Both the position numbers and the translations under genes were made by a program. The notes beneath the pieces were generated by a model that did no database searches, had not been told where the DNA came from, and saw nothing but the letters and a program-made list of their open reading frames with translations. From positions 7,225,797 to 7,289,796 of the forward strand of contig NC_067204.1 of NCBI RefSeq assembly GCF_026262505.1: a stretch of DNA of 64,000 bases, given 5' to 3'. The stretch comes from Trichomonas vaginalis G3. Its lineage: Eukaryota > Parabasalia > Trichomonadida > Trichomonadidae. This document shows, one piece after another, positions 24,937 through 33,961 of this stretch. Numbering within the stretch: the stretch's first letter is position 1; each line of letters opens with the position of its first letter.

Positions 24937-25452
24937 ATGGTAGCTTGGGCAGTTTTAGGCGCAATGGGAACAAAAGCATTAGCATTTGGAGCAAAAGCAC
25001 TTGGAGCTTATGACGCAGTAAATAAAATGAGTGGAGGAAGGGTTTCGAAGACATTAGATGCAAATAAAGGGAAGATTGGAGGCTGGGTTGCAAAGAAGTT
25101 AAGATTAAATAAAATAGGGCTCATAAATAAAGCATCCAATTTGGTTGCGACTGAGTCAGAAAATGCTTTAGGAAAGGACGATGAGTTTGCAAAACACGCA
25201 AAAGACTTTAATGACCAGATGAAAGGTGAAACAATGCATTTAAATAGAGTCGATGGAACTCTTCCTCCATCAGTAGTTCTTCCGTATGGTCCCTATGGAA
25301 TGTATGGAAACCCTTACGAAAGACCATTTAACCCATTGACTGGTGGAAGTAACTGGTATCATTACGGCCGAAGAAGAAAGACAGTCAAGTTGGAGACAGA
25401 CGTGAAGAAAGCAACTAAAAAGAAACCAAGGAAGAGAGTTATAAAGCAATGA
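24937..25452 (+). CDS. Maverick A basic capsid-associated-type protein, 171 aa
   Basis: Open from MVAWAVLGAMGTKALAFGAK to KKPRKRVIKQ. The N-terminal 30 residues are a small-residue-rich amphipathic or hydrophobic helix (AMGTKALAFGAKALGAYDAV). The middle is helical and the tail is strongly basic, with two Lys/Arg clusters. This layout recalls adenoviral pVI/pX-like proteins and the 133-residue protein of Maverick D (60074-60475). I infer a DNA-binding or membrane-active core protein. No sequence-level homology is claimed. It starts one base after the stop of the preceding gene. Confidence 0.5.
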   Translation: MVAWAVLGAMGTKALAFGAKALGAYDAVNKMSGGRVSKTLDANKGKIGGWVAKKLRLNKIGLINKASNLVATESENALGKDDEFAKHAKDFNDQMKGETMHLNRVDGTLPPSVVLPYGPYGMYGNPYERPFNPLTGGSNWYHYGRRRKTVKLETDVKKATKKKPRKRVIKQ

Positions 25453-25584
25453 ATTCAAGTGGGTGAAAAAACAGGTGAAAAAAGAGGTGAGATCTCACCG
25501 CTTCACCTAAATTTATTTTTGTGCTATGTTTTCATACGTGTGAGGGTGGTGATATCATTAATTTTTAAGTTTATTTTTATATAA
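25453..25584. other. Intergenic region with GGTGAGATCTCACC palindrome
   Basis: Contains direct GGTGAAAAAA copies and a perfect 14 bp palindrome at 25486-25499. A related motif (GGTGAGATGTCACC) stands in the terminal region of Maverick D near 42425, and a TGTTAGATCTAACA family also occurs there. Confidence 0.6.
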
Positions 25585-25905
25585 ATGACGAAAACTATTG
25601 AGATAACAAACTACAACGGTCATGAGTTCAAGAATTTGTTCTTCGTTCCTCGTGAAAATACATTCTATCAGATACGAGGGAGAAAGGGTAAAGTTAGTTT
25701 GAGCGTTTATGACAACAAACATAATGGGAGATATATAAAAGCAATAGATACAAACGGTAAGCGTGTTTCATTAGCTTTGTCAAAACTTACTAACATTTAT
25801 TTTGACAGTGACTTTGACCTATATGAAGAAGAAAGTGAGTCAGAAGATTATGAGCTGTTATGTGAAGCACAGCAATGGGAGGAGTTGCAATACTTTTGTA
25901 AGTGA
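25585..25905 (+). CDS. Maverick A hypothetical protein, 106 aa
   Basis: Open from MTKTIEITNYNGHEFKNLFF to QQWEELQYFCK. The N-terminal two thirds are beta-rich and basic (REN, RGRKGKVSLSVYDN), and the tail is acidic (YEEESESEDYELL). No recognised domain. It is the gene nearest the right terminus of Maverick A. Confidence 0.55.
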   Translation: MTKTIEITNYNGHEFKNLFFVPRENTFYQIRGRKGKVSLSVYDNKHNGRYIKAIDTNGKRVSLALSKLTNIYFDSDFDLYEEESESEDYELLCEAQQWEELQYFCK

Positions 25906-26107
25906 GAACGTTTATTTTTTACATTAGTGAAGTCGTTTGTGAAAACGTTAGTGAGGTGAAGTGGTTGGCGGCTTTGTAAATATTTAATGTTAAGTTAGTG
26001 TTGTCGTTTGTGTTGTAAAATATACGTTACTGGTTTTGTAAATATTTAAGGTTATATTGGGTAAGGTGGAACGCAGTGTCGCCGTACCCAAGTTAGCCAT
26101 ACTAACT
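25906..26107. repeat. Maverick A right terminal region with hairpins
   Basis: AT-rich sequence with repeated TTTGTAAATATTTA, then two hairpins at the very end. TTGGGTA...TACCCAA is a 7 bp stem, and AAGTTAG-TATGG-CTAACTT is 7 bp, its outer arm sharing one or two bases with the junction. On the minus strand the element begins AGTTAGTATGGC, fitting the 5'-AG rule of Polintons. Similarity to the capsid gene of Maverick D starts immediately beyond. Confidence 0.6.
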
Positions 26108-26158
26108 TCCGTTCATGGCATCCAAAACTGTTGGCGTTATATTCTGAGCGGCGTACAT
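26108..26158 (-). pseudogene. Maverick B major capsid gene, first codons only
   Basis: Reads MYAAQNITPTVLDAMNG, the start of the Maverick D capsid protein (46257). It is interrupted where Maverick A ends, so only the extreme N-terminus remains. Confidence 0.75.
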
Positions 26159-26190
26159 TTCATATGGGTAAAAATATAGAATAGTTGGAT

Positions 26191-27966
26191 TTATATGTCA
26201 TAATAGAACCCACTCGGACCAAGCTTTACTTTCTTCCTGACTGAGTTTTTAACTGAATCTTTAACTCTTCTTTTTCCTTCATTGCCACTACTTTCACTAG
26301 ATGAAGTTACTTCTTCACTACTTTCACTTTGTTCTACTCTTCTCTTCTTCTTTGGTGTCGCTTTTGGTAACTTGCCCTCTGCTTCAAGTTGTAGCATCTT
26401 TGCCTCATGTTCACCTAGTATGTTGTAAATTTCCCATGTCCTTTTTGCCTTTGGGCTCTGGTCGCCCATCTCAGGTAACCTATATCCTAGAAAGATTTTG
26501 TCATAGTTTGTATTTGAGTCTTCGCTTATTGTTTGCATGACTCTTTCCTGAGTTTCCGGTTCAAGCTCTTCAAACAGAGCTTGTCCATATGGAATAAGCT
26601 CGTTTCCAAATATATGTTTTTGTAGCCATTCTGGTTTTCTTTCCATGTAACCAATAATATCTTTTGTGAATGGGAAAGCTTTTACCCAACGTTTCAGTCT
26701 TGCGTCATTTATTTCTGTAGTTGGTTTTATTTTGTCATGGAACATGTTTTTCAATACTAACATTTCATTTGGTACTGTCCATTTGAGTTTTCTTAAATAT
26801 TCATCCCTTCTCAGTTCATTGTCTGCAAAGTAAGTTTTTATGACATTTTGCAAACTTTCGTTTGCAAGGTCATGTACAATAGGTTCTCTTCCTTCGCTCT
26901 CCCTAACTTTCTTTCTAAACTCTTCACCAAATATACCATCTCTATGGTTCTGTGTAGTTCTTTGAGATAAATGTTCTAGAACGTCAGGTGTTATATTTCC
27001 CTCAGCCATGTTCATTTCATACTGGTCCAAAATATCTGCATCTTTCATATCTTTCAATGGCATTAAAGCCGCGCTGAAAATACCCGTTATATCTGGTTCA
27101 CCATTCACTTCCATTGCGTCTACAACTTCTTGGAATTGAGGTTGTAAGTTTATGAACCACCTATCCGGATTAGCTTTATGACCCCATTTCATTGTAGTTC
27201 CATAGTCTGCAGAAACAAAAGTAGGTTTGTTTCCATATTGGTTAAGTTCTGAATGAACTTTAAACAATGTTTCAATTCTATATGTTTTGTTGAAATTTAA
27301 CCTTTTATTTTCACCGAGTTCAGCCAAAGATTGAACGTTATATGGTCGTAAGTAAAAAGGATTATTGTATTTGCGTACATTTTCTTTCAGTACTTCCATT
27401 CTATGCTGAATATTTTCATCTGATGTTGGAGTCTTTTGTATGTCGGTGAACATTTTTCGATATCCTTCTACTATGTCAGCCGAATTTTTCTTAGACTCTT
27501 GGAAAGATTCCATATTCTCCTCATACTCTTGTTGAGGGTCAAGATTTTTCGGCTGTTCCAAATCTTCATCTAGTTCTGTGAAGTTAGTTTCCAAAGGAGG
27601 GACTTGTTCGTTTCCTTCAGGCTCTTCTAGCTGTTGTTGCTGAACTATTTCTTCCATGTCTGGTTGTATCTGAACTTCTTCCTGTGGAGTTTCTTGTACC
27701 TCATCTGCTGGCATTTCATATATTCCGAGACCGTTTTTAACAAGTTCCCTATCTAAGTCATCCGGACTCATAAACCTTTCTTCTTTCGTTCCGTCTCTAT
27801 TTTTTACGCGTTTCATGAAGAGAGTTGAATTATCATTTAGCTCTGACATCAAATATCTCGGAGTAAATTCATTCATGTCATTTGGATGATATGCTATTAA
27901 ATCATATCCCTTTGCGAGCTTGTATTTTCCAGGTTTGAGATTATATCCGATTTTATGCTGAACCAT
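26191..27966 (-). CDS. Maverick B conserved acidic protein, 591 aa
   Basis: Open from MVQHKIGYNLKPGKYKLAKG to GPSGFYYDI. Residues about 100-160 are Glu/Gln-rich low complexity, and residues about 170-480 look like a folded helical domain with ADYGTTMKWGHKANPDRWFI. The tail (about 510-580) is Lys/Arg- and Ser-rich (KKKRRVEQSESSEE), resembling a nuclear localisation signal. The family is not recognised. It is paired with the 514-residue gene upstream and the capsid gene downstream, as in Maverick D (44550-46224), so a virion or scaffold role is likely but inferred. Confidence 0.65.
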   Translation of the reverse strand: MVQHKIGYNLKPGKYKLAKGYDLIAYHPNDMNEFTPRYLMSELNDNSTLFMKRVKNRDGTKEERFMSPDDLDRELVKNGLGIYEMPADEVQETPQEEVQIQPDMEEIVQQQQLEEPEGNEQVPPLETNFTELDEDLEQPKNLDPQQEYEENMESFQESKKNSADIVEGYRKMFTDIQKTPTSDENIQHRMEVLKENVRKYNNPFYLRPYNVQSLAELGENKRLNFNKTYRIETLFKVHSELNQYGNKPTFVSADYGTTMKWGHKANPDRWFINLQPQFQEVVDAMEVNGEPDITGIFSAALMPLKDMKDADILDQYEMNMAEGNITPDVLEHLSQRTTQNHRDGIFGEEFRKKVRESEGREPIVHDLANESLQNVIKTYFADNELRRDEYLRKLKWTVPNEMLVLKNMFHDKIKPTTEINDARLKRWVKAFPFTKDIIGYMERKPEWLQKHIFGNELIPYGQALFEELEPETQERVMQTISEDSNTNYDKIFLGYRLPEMGDQSPKAKRTWEIYNILGEHEAKMLQLEAEGKLPKATPKKKRRVEQSESSEEVTSSSESSGNEGKRRVKDSVKNSVRKKVKLGPSGFYYDI

Positions 27967-28017
27967 AAAGCTAAATAGGTTCGGGTCAGTATTTCCTTCC
28001 TTGAACTTTCTAATAGC

Positions 28018-29562
28018 TTATTTATATTTGTCACTAAAGTCAAGAGTATCTGGGTAACCATAATCTTCCTTAAGCATTTTTAAGAATTCTTGGTTTCCTT
28101 TTTCTCTACTTCTTTTGTGTCTTTGCTCTGGTTGTGGTTGCTGTGCAGGGTTTTGAACTGTTGGTTGTTGTGCTGGATTTTGAACTGTTGGTTGCTGTGC
28201 TGGATTTTGAACTGTTGGTTGTTGTGCTGGATTTTGAACTGTTGGTTGTTGTTGTGGTGCTGGATTTTGAACTGTTGGTTGCTGTGTTGGTTGTTGTTGT
28301 GGTGCATGCCTGTGTCTGTGTCCATGTGACGATGTAAATGTTTTAGGTAGTCCTGGTGCAGGTGCTTCTCTTGGAGGGTTTGGTGGTATATAAGTTCCAC
28401 CAGCTGGCACATATGTTCCATCTGCAGCATAATGTCCTACCTGACTTTTCGTTTTTAAGAAAGCATTTACTAGGTCTGTTTTGATCTGTTGTAACTCTTT
28501 TTCTTGACTTTCCACAACAGCTGCTCTAACGGCGTCATAGGCACTTTGAACTGCCTGTCTCGTTGCTGCATCTGTTATTTTCGTCATATTTTGTGCTACT
28601 TCTCTTAACTCGTTGTCGAAACCTTCAGACTTCAGTTTCTTTCCAGATGAGAAGTCGTTCACTAGTTTCACCTTACTATGAAGAGCTTCGAAGGCATTCT
28701 TAAAGTCAGCATTCATTAAAGCTTCATTTGAACTGTCTTCATCCGCTTGTATTTTTGTCCTTATTGACCCTATAAGTTGGGCTGCTTTAGCGTTGGCTTG
28801 GGCATCTAACCAGTCATTATTAGCTTTTATATATTCTGCGCTTTTCATTGCCTTTTGCATGGCTGCGTCGTTATTTTTACTTTCTTGTGCTAAGTTTTCA
28901 TACTGTACGGTTTGGTTTTGCAACTGTAAAAGTTTTTCTGCCTTTACATTTGCTTCAACTTCTTTTTTATACTCATCGCTATCCATATATGTCTTCATGG
29001 CTTTTTGTTTTATCTCTTCATCTTTCAGTACTTTATATTGAGTAGTATGGTTTTTCAAATTTATAACATCTTGTTCCATTTTTGCTACTTCTGCTGCTTT
29101 TTCTGACACTTTTTTCGCATATTCCTCTGTACTTAGTTCTTTCAATTGTTCTTCTTTCTTCTTTTTCTCTATGTTTAACTCATTTAGTTTCTTTGTCTGT
29201 CTGTCATATTCTAGTTTCTTTTCGTTTTCACTTATTTGTTTCTGTATGTCTATGTTTGACTTTTTGACATCTGTTATTTGATTTTTGAGTGAACTCAAAT
29301 TCATTTGACTTTGAGGGTTATAAGCTGTTCCGTCTGCAGCTCCACCATAGCCTGCCATTTTCGCTAAAAGTGCCGCTCTTAAACCTCCACTCTGTGCACC
29401 AATAACTCGGTTTAAAAGCATAGGGTTGCTTGACATTTGTTGCAACATAGTGGGGTCATTCATCATTTGTTGTTGCAACTGTTGTTGTGGTGTCAGTTTT
29501 ACTATTGGATGTTTCAATGCTCCCTTCCTCTTACGTATATTCTTACGTAGCTTACGTGGCAT
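28018..29562 (-). CDS. Maverick B coiled-coil / Pro-Gln repeat protein, 514 aa
   Basis: Open from MPRKLRKNIRKRKGALKHPI to DTLDFSDKYK. It has a very basic N-terminus, then a Gln/Met-rich stretch QQQLQQQMMNDPTMLQQM, then long coiled coil (about residues 85-360). Next come a Pro-rich segment PPNPPREAPAPGLP, a His-Arg cluster HGHRHRH and about five copies of the nonapeptide AQQPTVQNP near residues 420-475. The N-terminus would suit DNA or capsid-interior binding. Family not recognised. The homologue in Maverick D (42969-44500) has a different number of the repeats. Confidence 0.65.
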   Translation of the reverse strand: MPRKLRKNIRKRKGALKHPIVKLTPQQQLQQQMMNDPTMLQQMSSNPMLLNRVIGAQSGGLRAALLAKMAGYGGAADGTAYNPQSQMNLSSLKNQITDVKKSNIDIQKQISENEKKLEYDRQTKKLNELNIEKKKKEEQLKELSTEEYAKKVSEKAAEVAKMEQDVINLKNHTTQYKVLKDEEIKQKAMKTYMDSDEYKKEVEANVKAEKLLQLQNQTVQYENLAQESKNNDAAMQKAMKSAEYIKANNDWLDAQANAKAAQLIGSIRTKIQADEDSSNEALMNADFKNAFEALHSKVKLVNDFSSGKKLKSEGFDNELREVAQNMTKITDAATRQAVQSAYDAVRAAVVESQEKELQQIKTDLVNAFLKTKSQVGHYAADGTYVPAGGTYIPPNPPREAPAPGLPKTFTSSHGHRHRHAPQQQPTQQPTVQNPAPQQQPTVQNPAQQPTVQNPAQQPTVQNPAQQPTVQNPAQQPQPEQRHKRSREKGNQEFLKMLKEDYGYPDTLDFSDKYK

Positions 29563-30289
29563 TTTAAGTGAAGTTAAAAGGCGGTTTTTGACAGATGTTT
29601 ATATGACACTTTTTGTTCAGCACAAAAAACTACTCGGTCAAAGTGTTGTCAGTTTTGTAAAATAACCGTCTTATCTCATTCTATAAGTGGGAAAAGGCTT
29701 CTCAAAGTATACTTCTTTGGAACGCCTGTAACTTTTCCTGTAGCGACGATAGACCCTTACTTGTCCGGACAAAGTTATACTATTTTGAGCGCTCTACAAA
29801 AAAGTCAACGGCGACGACTCTCAAAAACCGTTGTGTAAAAAGTTTTACCGTTGGACAAAAAAGTATATATAGAAAACAAAAAACGTTTATAGTTCATTCA
29901 ATATTTGAGATAAACCGTTTTTCCCACGGTAACTATTAAATAAAATAAAAAAATAGAGGGGGTTACCGTTGACGAAAACGGTTTATCTCAAATATTTAAA
30001 TATCTGTCTTTTTTGGTCAGTTCATTTTTATCGAATGGAAGCCAACGCTGTTAACCACAATTCAAACATTAACAATTCTCAACCGCTAACCAAAGCCAAA
30101 GCCCCACTCACCTCAATATAATATCTTTACATCTACTCTTATTTCCAAAGAACGGTAACGGCGGTTTTGTAAAATTCATTTATATATAATAATAAAAATG
30201 TTTTTACTCGAAAAGTGATAGAAAAGTGACAAAACATGAAAACATATATAATTTGTGAAAAGCGACACAAAAAGTGACACCATTAATAT
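29563..30289. other. Maverick B upstream/terminal noncoding region with large inverted repeat
   Basis: No gene is seen. At 29900-29921 and 29975-29996 lies a perfect 22 bp inverted repeat (AATATTTGAGATAAACCGTT...). Nested inside are 8 bp arms ACGGTAAC/GTTACCGT and an A/T-rich loop at 29934-29961. Such a structure could be a replication or regulatory hairpin. The rest is AT-rich with several AACGGT words. Confidence 0.6.
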
Positions 30290-30520
30290 GATGTAAATAA
30301 CAACGGTTTTGGTTTTGTCACCGGCTGGTCGGCTGGGGTTCGGTCCTCCTCTTGGGTCTTGGGCAAAATTTCTTATGGGCTAGAGGGCGCAACGCGCCTG
30401 GAAGCCCTCACCAGTTATTCACCTGATGTAAATAGCAACGGTTTTGGTTTTGTCACCGGCTGGCTCGTCCTCAGAAATTTTTTAGGGGCTAGAGGGCGCA
30501 ACGCGCCTGGAAGCCCCACT
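30290..30520. repeat. Maverick B terminal duplicated repeat with hairpins
   Basis: Two direct copies (about 30290-30408 and 30425-30519) share GATGTAAATA.CAACGG, GGTTTTGTCACCGGCTGG and a hairpin. The hairpin GGGCT-AGAG-GGCGC-AAC-GCGCC-TGGA-AGCCC occupies 30377-30407 and 30485-30517. The outer copy ends in ACT at 30520, matching the reverse complement of the Maverick D start AGTGGGGCT at 42118. Confidence 0.75.
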
Positions 30521-30602
30521 TGCCTTGCCTTTAACCCAATTTTGTTCGGTTCTTATAGGCCAGTAAAATCCCGCCAAATAATTGTGAAGTTTACATTTTT
30601 AA

Positions 30603-33323
30603 ATGGCTGAAACTAACAAATATTATCCAACTCCAGCCGAGCAAGACATATTAGTTGAAAATATTAAGAAGTATTTTCAGTACAAGAAGCGTAGTCCACA
30701 ACGAAAACAAATCAACAAAGAAACATGGGAACTTTTAAGTAAGACTAATCCAGGCCATTGGACACAAGTAAATGTGCGATTGTGGTTTAACAATAACAGA
30801 AAGAAGATATTAGGTACTTCAGGAAGTGAGGATGAAGGCAATGATAATGCAGGACAAAATTCTTCTCAAGTTAAGACTCCAATGCCGGTAGAACCACAAC
30901 AATTTTATTTCCCACCGAACAACCAAACAAATATCCAAAATACAAGTTTTTTACCAGAAATAAAGCCAGCACCTTCGATTGTTCCAGATTCATATCAACA
31001 GCGTGAAACTCCAAATGTTACATCATACGATTTCCCTGACAGTAGCTCGATGCCGTCAAGAATGAATTCATCAATGATGCTTGATTTGGACACAGCCTTT
31101 CCTCTTACGAACAGCTTGCCAAATCCAAGTGCCAAGCCACTCGATAGCCAACAAAACCAACAAACTGTTGATCAGAAAAAGAATATGAATTTCCAACCGC
31201 CAACAACACCTCCACAGCCACCAATGTCAACTCCAAACATGCAGAATTCATTTTACCCACCTTACTTATCTAGTCAAAATAACCAATTACCATCAACCCC
31301 TCCAAATCCAAGCCCACAACAGCCAAGCGCCAATCCATACCAGCCGCCATTCGCACCACCCACTCTTTTCACACCACAGAATTACAACCAGCCCCCAATT
31401 TCTCCAGATTATTCCCAAATTCAACCACCCCAACCTCCGAAACCATTTACACCACCACCTCCACCACAAGTACAGCCAGTTCAACAGCCACCTGTTATGC
31501 AACCTCCTCAATTCCAAATTCCTCCTCATAAACCACAAGATACACCAGTCCAAAGCGCTCCACAGCCTACATTCCAGCTTCCTCCCAAGCAACCCTCCCA
31601 AATGCCATCCAAAGAATCCTCATCCCAGATAGTTTCGACAGAAGATCCAAATGCCCACACGAAATTCAACTTCAAAGTTGAAGAACCACAAGAAGAAGAG
31701 GATGAAAAGGATAAAGACACAGATGGCATCCAAATCCAGTCACCTCCTACTCTCCAAGAAGGAACTCTCACTACAGAAAACATTGATTACTACAAATTCC
31801 AAGGATATCAGTATCTCAATGACATGTATCGTAAATTACACGAGATACAAGAGTTGCCAGATCCAGAAGCCCGTCTTAAGAAGCAAACAACATATGAAGA
31901 CTATTCCCTGGAGATATTAGACACATTAAGAAACAGACTGAAGATAAACAACATCGAATGCGTTGATCACACAAGGAGCTTCATTACAAACGCTTCTGCA
32001 CGTACAATAGAACGCCAGGTATCAACAACAACTGCTTTGTACACAACAGGAAGAATTGGTCAAACACCTGACAAAGTTGTCAGAAATTCAGAAAAAATAA
32101 CTGTTCCTGAAAGTGTTTTCAGAAACTGGCAGAAGAAATTACCATTTGTACAGCCAATTTACGCAGGACATGGCGAAGTTACCCAGAAAACAGTTAAGAA
32201 TGTTGAATGTGTTGCATATGACAAAGATTATGAACCTGTTGTTGCACAATTCAACAGTGAAAAGAATGTTACTGAGTTGCATTACAAAGGAAAAGTTCGC
32301 CAATTAGCTGTTTTCTCACCACCTACATCCATAGCAATTGATGAAGAAAAAGTGTGGATTGCAGCTGATGTAAGAGTCCATGGATTTGATATTTCTGATT
32401 TTGTTGAATCCGATGATTCAGAATTTCTTGAAAACAGAGAAACATTTTATATGAAGAAGATCAACAAACAATCAGAAATACCAAAGAAATCATCATTGGC
32501 TGTAACAGAAAACTACGTTGTTCTTGCGGCTCTCGGTAAATTATACTTCTGGGAAAAGTCATCAAAAGATCAAGATCAAAAAGCTGATCTCTACAAAGAG
32601 TTCAATGAAACAGCAAAGAAGAACTCTTACGATGCAGGAAGTATTTACTGGCACGCAGGAAAACCAACGAAAGCAATGATCGACGCAAAGATTCCAAACC
32701 GTGAAAATGCTGTTTTCACACAAGTTTGCAGTTTGCCAGGTAATCAAATCATTGCAGCATCAAGAGGATATCCAATCATGTATATTTACAACGCGAAGAC
32801 ACAAAAAGTTGTTGAGAAAATTTTAGGACACACAGATGGAATCACGAATGTTAAGAGATTGGGTGATTACGTCATTTCTAGTTCTCTTGATTGCACAGTG
32901 AGAATTTATAAATACCAAACAATTAAAGCTGCTGAAGATGAACAAAAAGATTTGCAGTTGTATTTCCACATCGACAGAGCTTACAGTGTTGCAACTGCAT
33001 TTTGCATGCATCATTTCACTGGTGATGTTGATTATACATTGCTCGCGATAGGTGGATTGGGAAGGAATAAGAGTTGTGTACAGATCTACGATATCACAAA
33101 GAAGGCAATCACTAGTGAAGTAGAACTTGACATAAATTATATTCCTTTACATATCAAATTCAATCAAAATTCATTGGATTTCGAATGTCTCGCTTTGCAA
33201 CGCGAAAAACAATTTGCTGAAGAGGATGAGGATGCTGAAATCAATGTAGATTTGGTTCCAAGAGGTTCGGCTATCCTTTACAACGTTCATTTCTCACCTT
33301 TGGATGAACAACCTTCAAAGTAA
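30603..33323 (+). CDS. Homeodomain plus WD40-like protein, 906 aa (host)
   Basis: Intact host gene. Residues about 7-70 form a divergent homeodomain. The recognition helix reads QVNVRLWFNNNRKK, with the diagnostic W61, F62, N64 and R66. Residues about 90-345 are Pro/Gln/Asn-rich low complexity, and 355-375 are acidic. A helical segment follows at about 390-450. From about 560 to 890 there are WD40-like blades, the clearest being LGHTDGITNVKRLGDYVISS followed by LDCTVRIYK. A DNA-binding transcription or chromatin factor that recruits partners through a propeller is a fair inference. The ATG lies 82 bp past the end of Maverick B, so its upstream region may have been altered by that insertion. 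Confidence 0.8.
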   Translation: MAETNKYYPTPAEQDILVENIKKYFQYKKRSPQRKQINKETWELLSKTNPGHWTQVNVRLWFNNNRKKILGTSGSEDEGNDNAGQNSSQVKTPMPVEPQQFYFPPNNQTNIQNTSFLPEIKPAPSIVPDSYQQRETPNVTSYDFPDSSSMPSRMNSSMMLDLDTAFPLTNSLPNPSAKPLDSQQNQQTVDQKKNMNFQPPTTPPQPPMSTPNMQNSFYPPYLSSQNNQLPSTPPNPSPQQPSANPYQPPFAPPTLFTPQNYNQPPISPDYSQIQPPQPPKPFTPPPPPQVQPVQQPPVMQPPQFQIPPHKPQDTPVQSAPQPTFQLPPKQPSQMPSKESSSQIVSTEDPNAHTKFNFKVEEPQEEEDEKDKDTDGIQIQSPPTLQEGTLTTENIDYYKFQGYQYLNDMYRKLHEIQELPDPEARLKKQTTYEDYSLEILDTLRNRLKINNIECVDHTRSFITNASARTIERQVSTTTALYTTGRIGQTPDKVVRNSEKITVPESVFRNWQKKLPFVQPIYAGHGEVTQKTVKNVECVAYDKDYEPVVAQFNSEKNVTELHYKGKVRQLAVFSPPTSIAIDEEKVWIAADVRVHGFDISDFVESDDSEFLENRETFYMKKINKQSEIPKKSSLAVTENYVVLAALGKLYFWEKSSKDQDQKADLYKEFNETAKKNSYDAGSIYWHAGKPTKAMIDAKIPNRENAVFTQVCSLPGNQIIAASRGYPIMYIYNAKTQKVVEKILGHTDGITNVKRLGDYVISSSLDCTVRIYKYQTIKAAEDEQKDLQLYFHIDRAYSVATAFCMHHFTGDVDYTLLAIGGLGRNKSCVQIYDITKKAITSEVELDINYIPLHIKFNQNSLDFECLALQREKQFAEEDEDAEINVDLVPRGSAILYNVHFSPLDEQPSK

Positions 33324-33721
33324 ATTTCAGTTTTCTTTCAAACAAATGACGAATTTCCACAGAATGATTTTTAGTATTTTTCTTATTTTTTATTTTTTTC
33401 TTTATTTATTATAAAATTGCTTTTAAATGACGTTTTTATGAATATGAAAAAGACATATTTCTTTCTTGTTTTTTTAGTTATATCTAAGAGCATTCAATTG
33501 CTTGGAGAACATGGGTTTCTCTATCTTACTATCATATGATCTAAAAAGGTGAAAAATTAATATTTTCATAACTAAAGTTATTATAAATCCTCATGTAGTA
33601 CCTTCTGTGGATGTTATACTTTTTTATTATTAAAACAAGAATTTGCTGATTTTGTGAGAGAATGTCAAAAAGTTGTAATTGCTCTCTTAAAATCTGTCAA
33701 TTTTTTTGATCAAAAAAATTA
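33324..33721. other. Host intergenic region, nothing specific seen
   Basis: AT-rich with T-runs just after the homeodomain gene, whose stop codon TAAA overlaps a possible trichomonad-type TAAA polyadenylation signal. No ORF or repeat seen. Confidence 0.5.
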
Positions 33722-33961
33722 ATGTGTGGAATAAATACAGGAGAGAGTCTCGTGTGCTTTACTCCTTACGAGAAATCATTGATAGAATATATTTATTCTT
33801 ATGATCCATACATTCTTGGAATGCATCCAGAACGCATTTTTTCAAACGTAACATATGCCAATTTTTTGAATCCTGATGCTGATGAGGAAATAGTTAAAAG
33901 GATAAATCCGAGAAAAATGAGTGAATATTTCTTATATGTACATGTTGGGTACAATTACAAA
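33722..33961 (+). pseudogene. Host gene, 5' part, split by Maverick C
   Basis: Open from MCGINTGESLVCFTPYEKSL for 80 codons to YVHVGYNYK, after which Maverick C sequence begins. The part on the far side (37303-37650) continues in a compatible frame from AAA codon to AAA codon and ends at a stop. I infer one host gene of about 195 codons interrupted by the insert. Function not recognised; no known domain is visible. Confidence 0.6.

Larger units (their letters stand above)
16765..26107. mobile_element. Maverick A (Polinton), left-truncated, broken
   Basis: Fossil Maverick/Polinton. Parts from left to right: integrase (-), fibre gene (-), start of a second fibre-like gene (-), minor capsid-like (+), small ORF (+), CCG-motif protein (-), 131-residue protein (+), packaging ATPase (-), unknown structural-type gene (+), basic capsid-associated-type protein (+), 106-residue protein (+). 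The right terminus at 26107 ends ...CTAACT (5'-AG on the other strand), as Polintons do, and carries a terminal hairpin. No matching left terminus is present, so the left side is lost. It looks broken, with on the order of ten breaks. It is young, because Maverick C is almost identical to part of it. Confidence 0.8.
26108..30520. mobile_element. Maverick B terminal fragment (Polinton)
   Basis: Fossil terminal piece of a Maverick of the same family as Maverick D, read right to left: terminus at 30520 (...AGCCCCACT), terminal repeats, 514-residue protein, 591-residue protein, and the first codons of the major capsid gene, where Maverick A begins. The order equals 42118-46300 of Maverick D in reverse orientation. 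The two large genes look whole; the rest of the element is absent. Confidence 0.75.

Noticed and set aside
28090-28337. Plus-strand Leu/Val/Cys repeat ORFs that look like membrane proteins
   Set aside because: They are antisense to the Gln-Pro-Thr-Val-Gln-Asn repeats of the 514-residue gene, which is open, longer and conserved in Maverick D.
31293-31601. Minus-strand Trp/Arg-rich ORF inside the homeodomain gene
   Set aside because: Antisense of the Pro/Gln-rich linker; composition is a mirror artefact.
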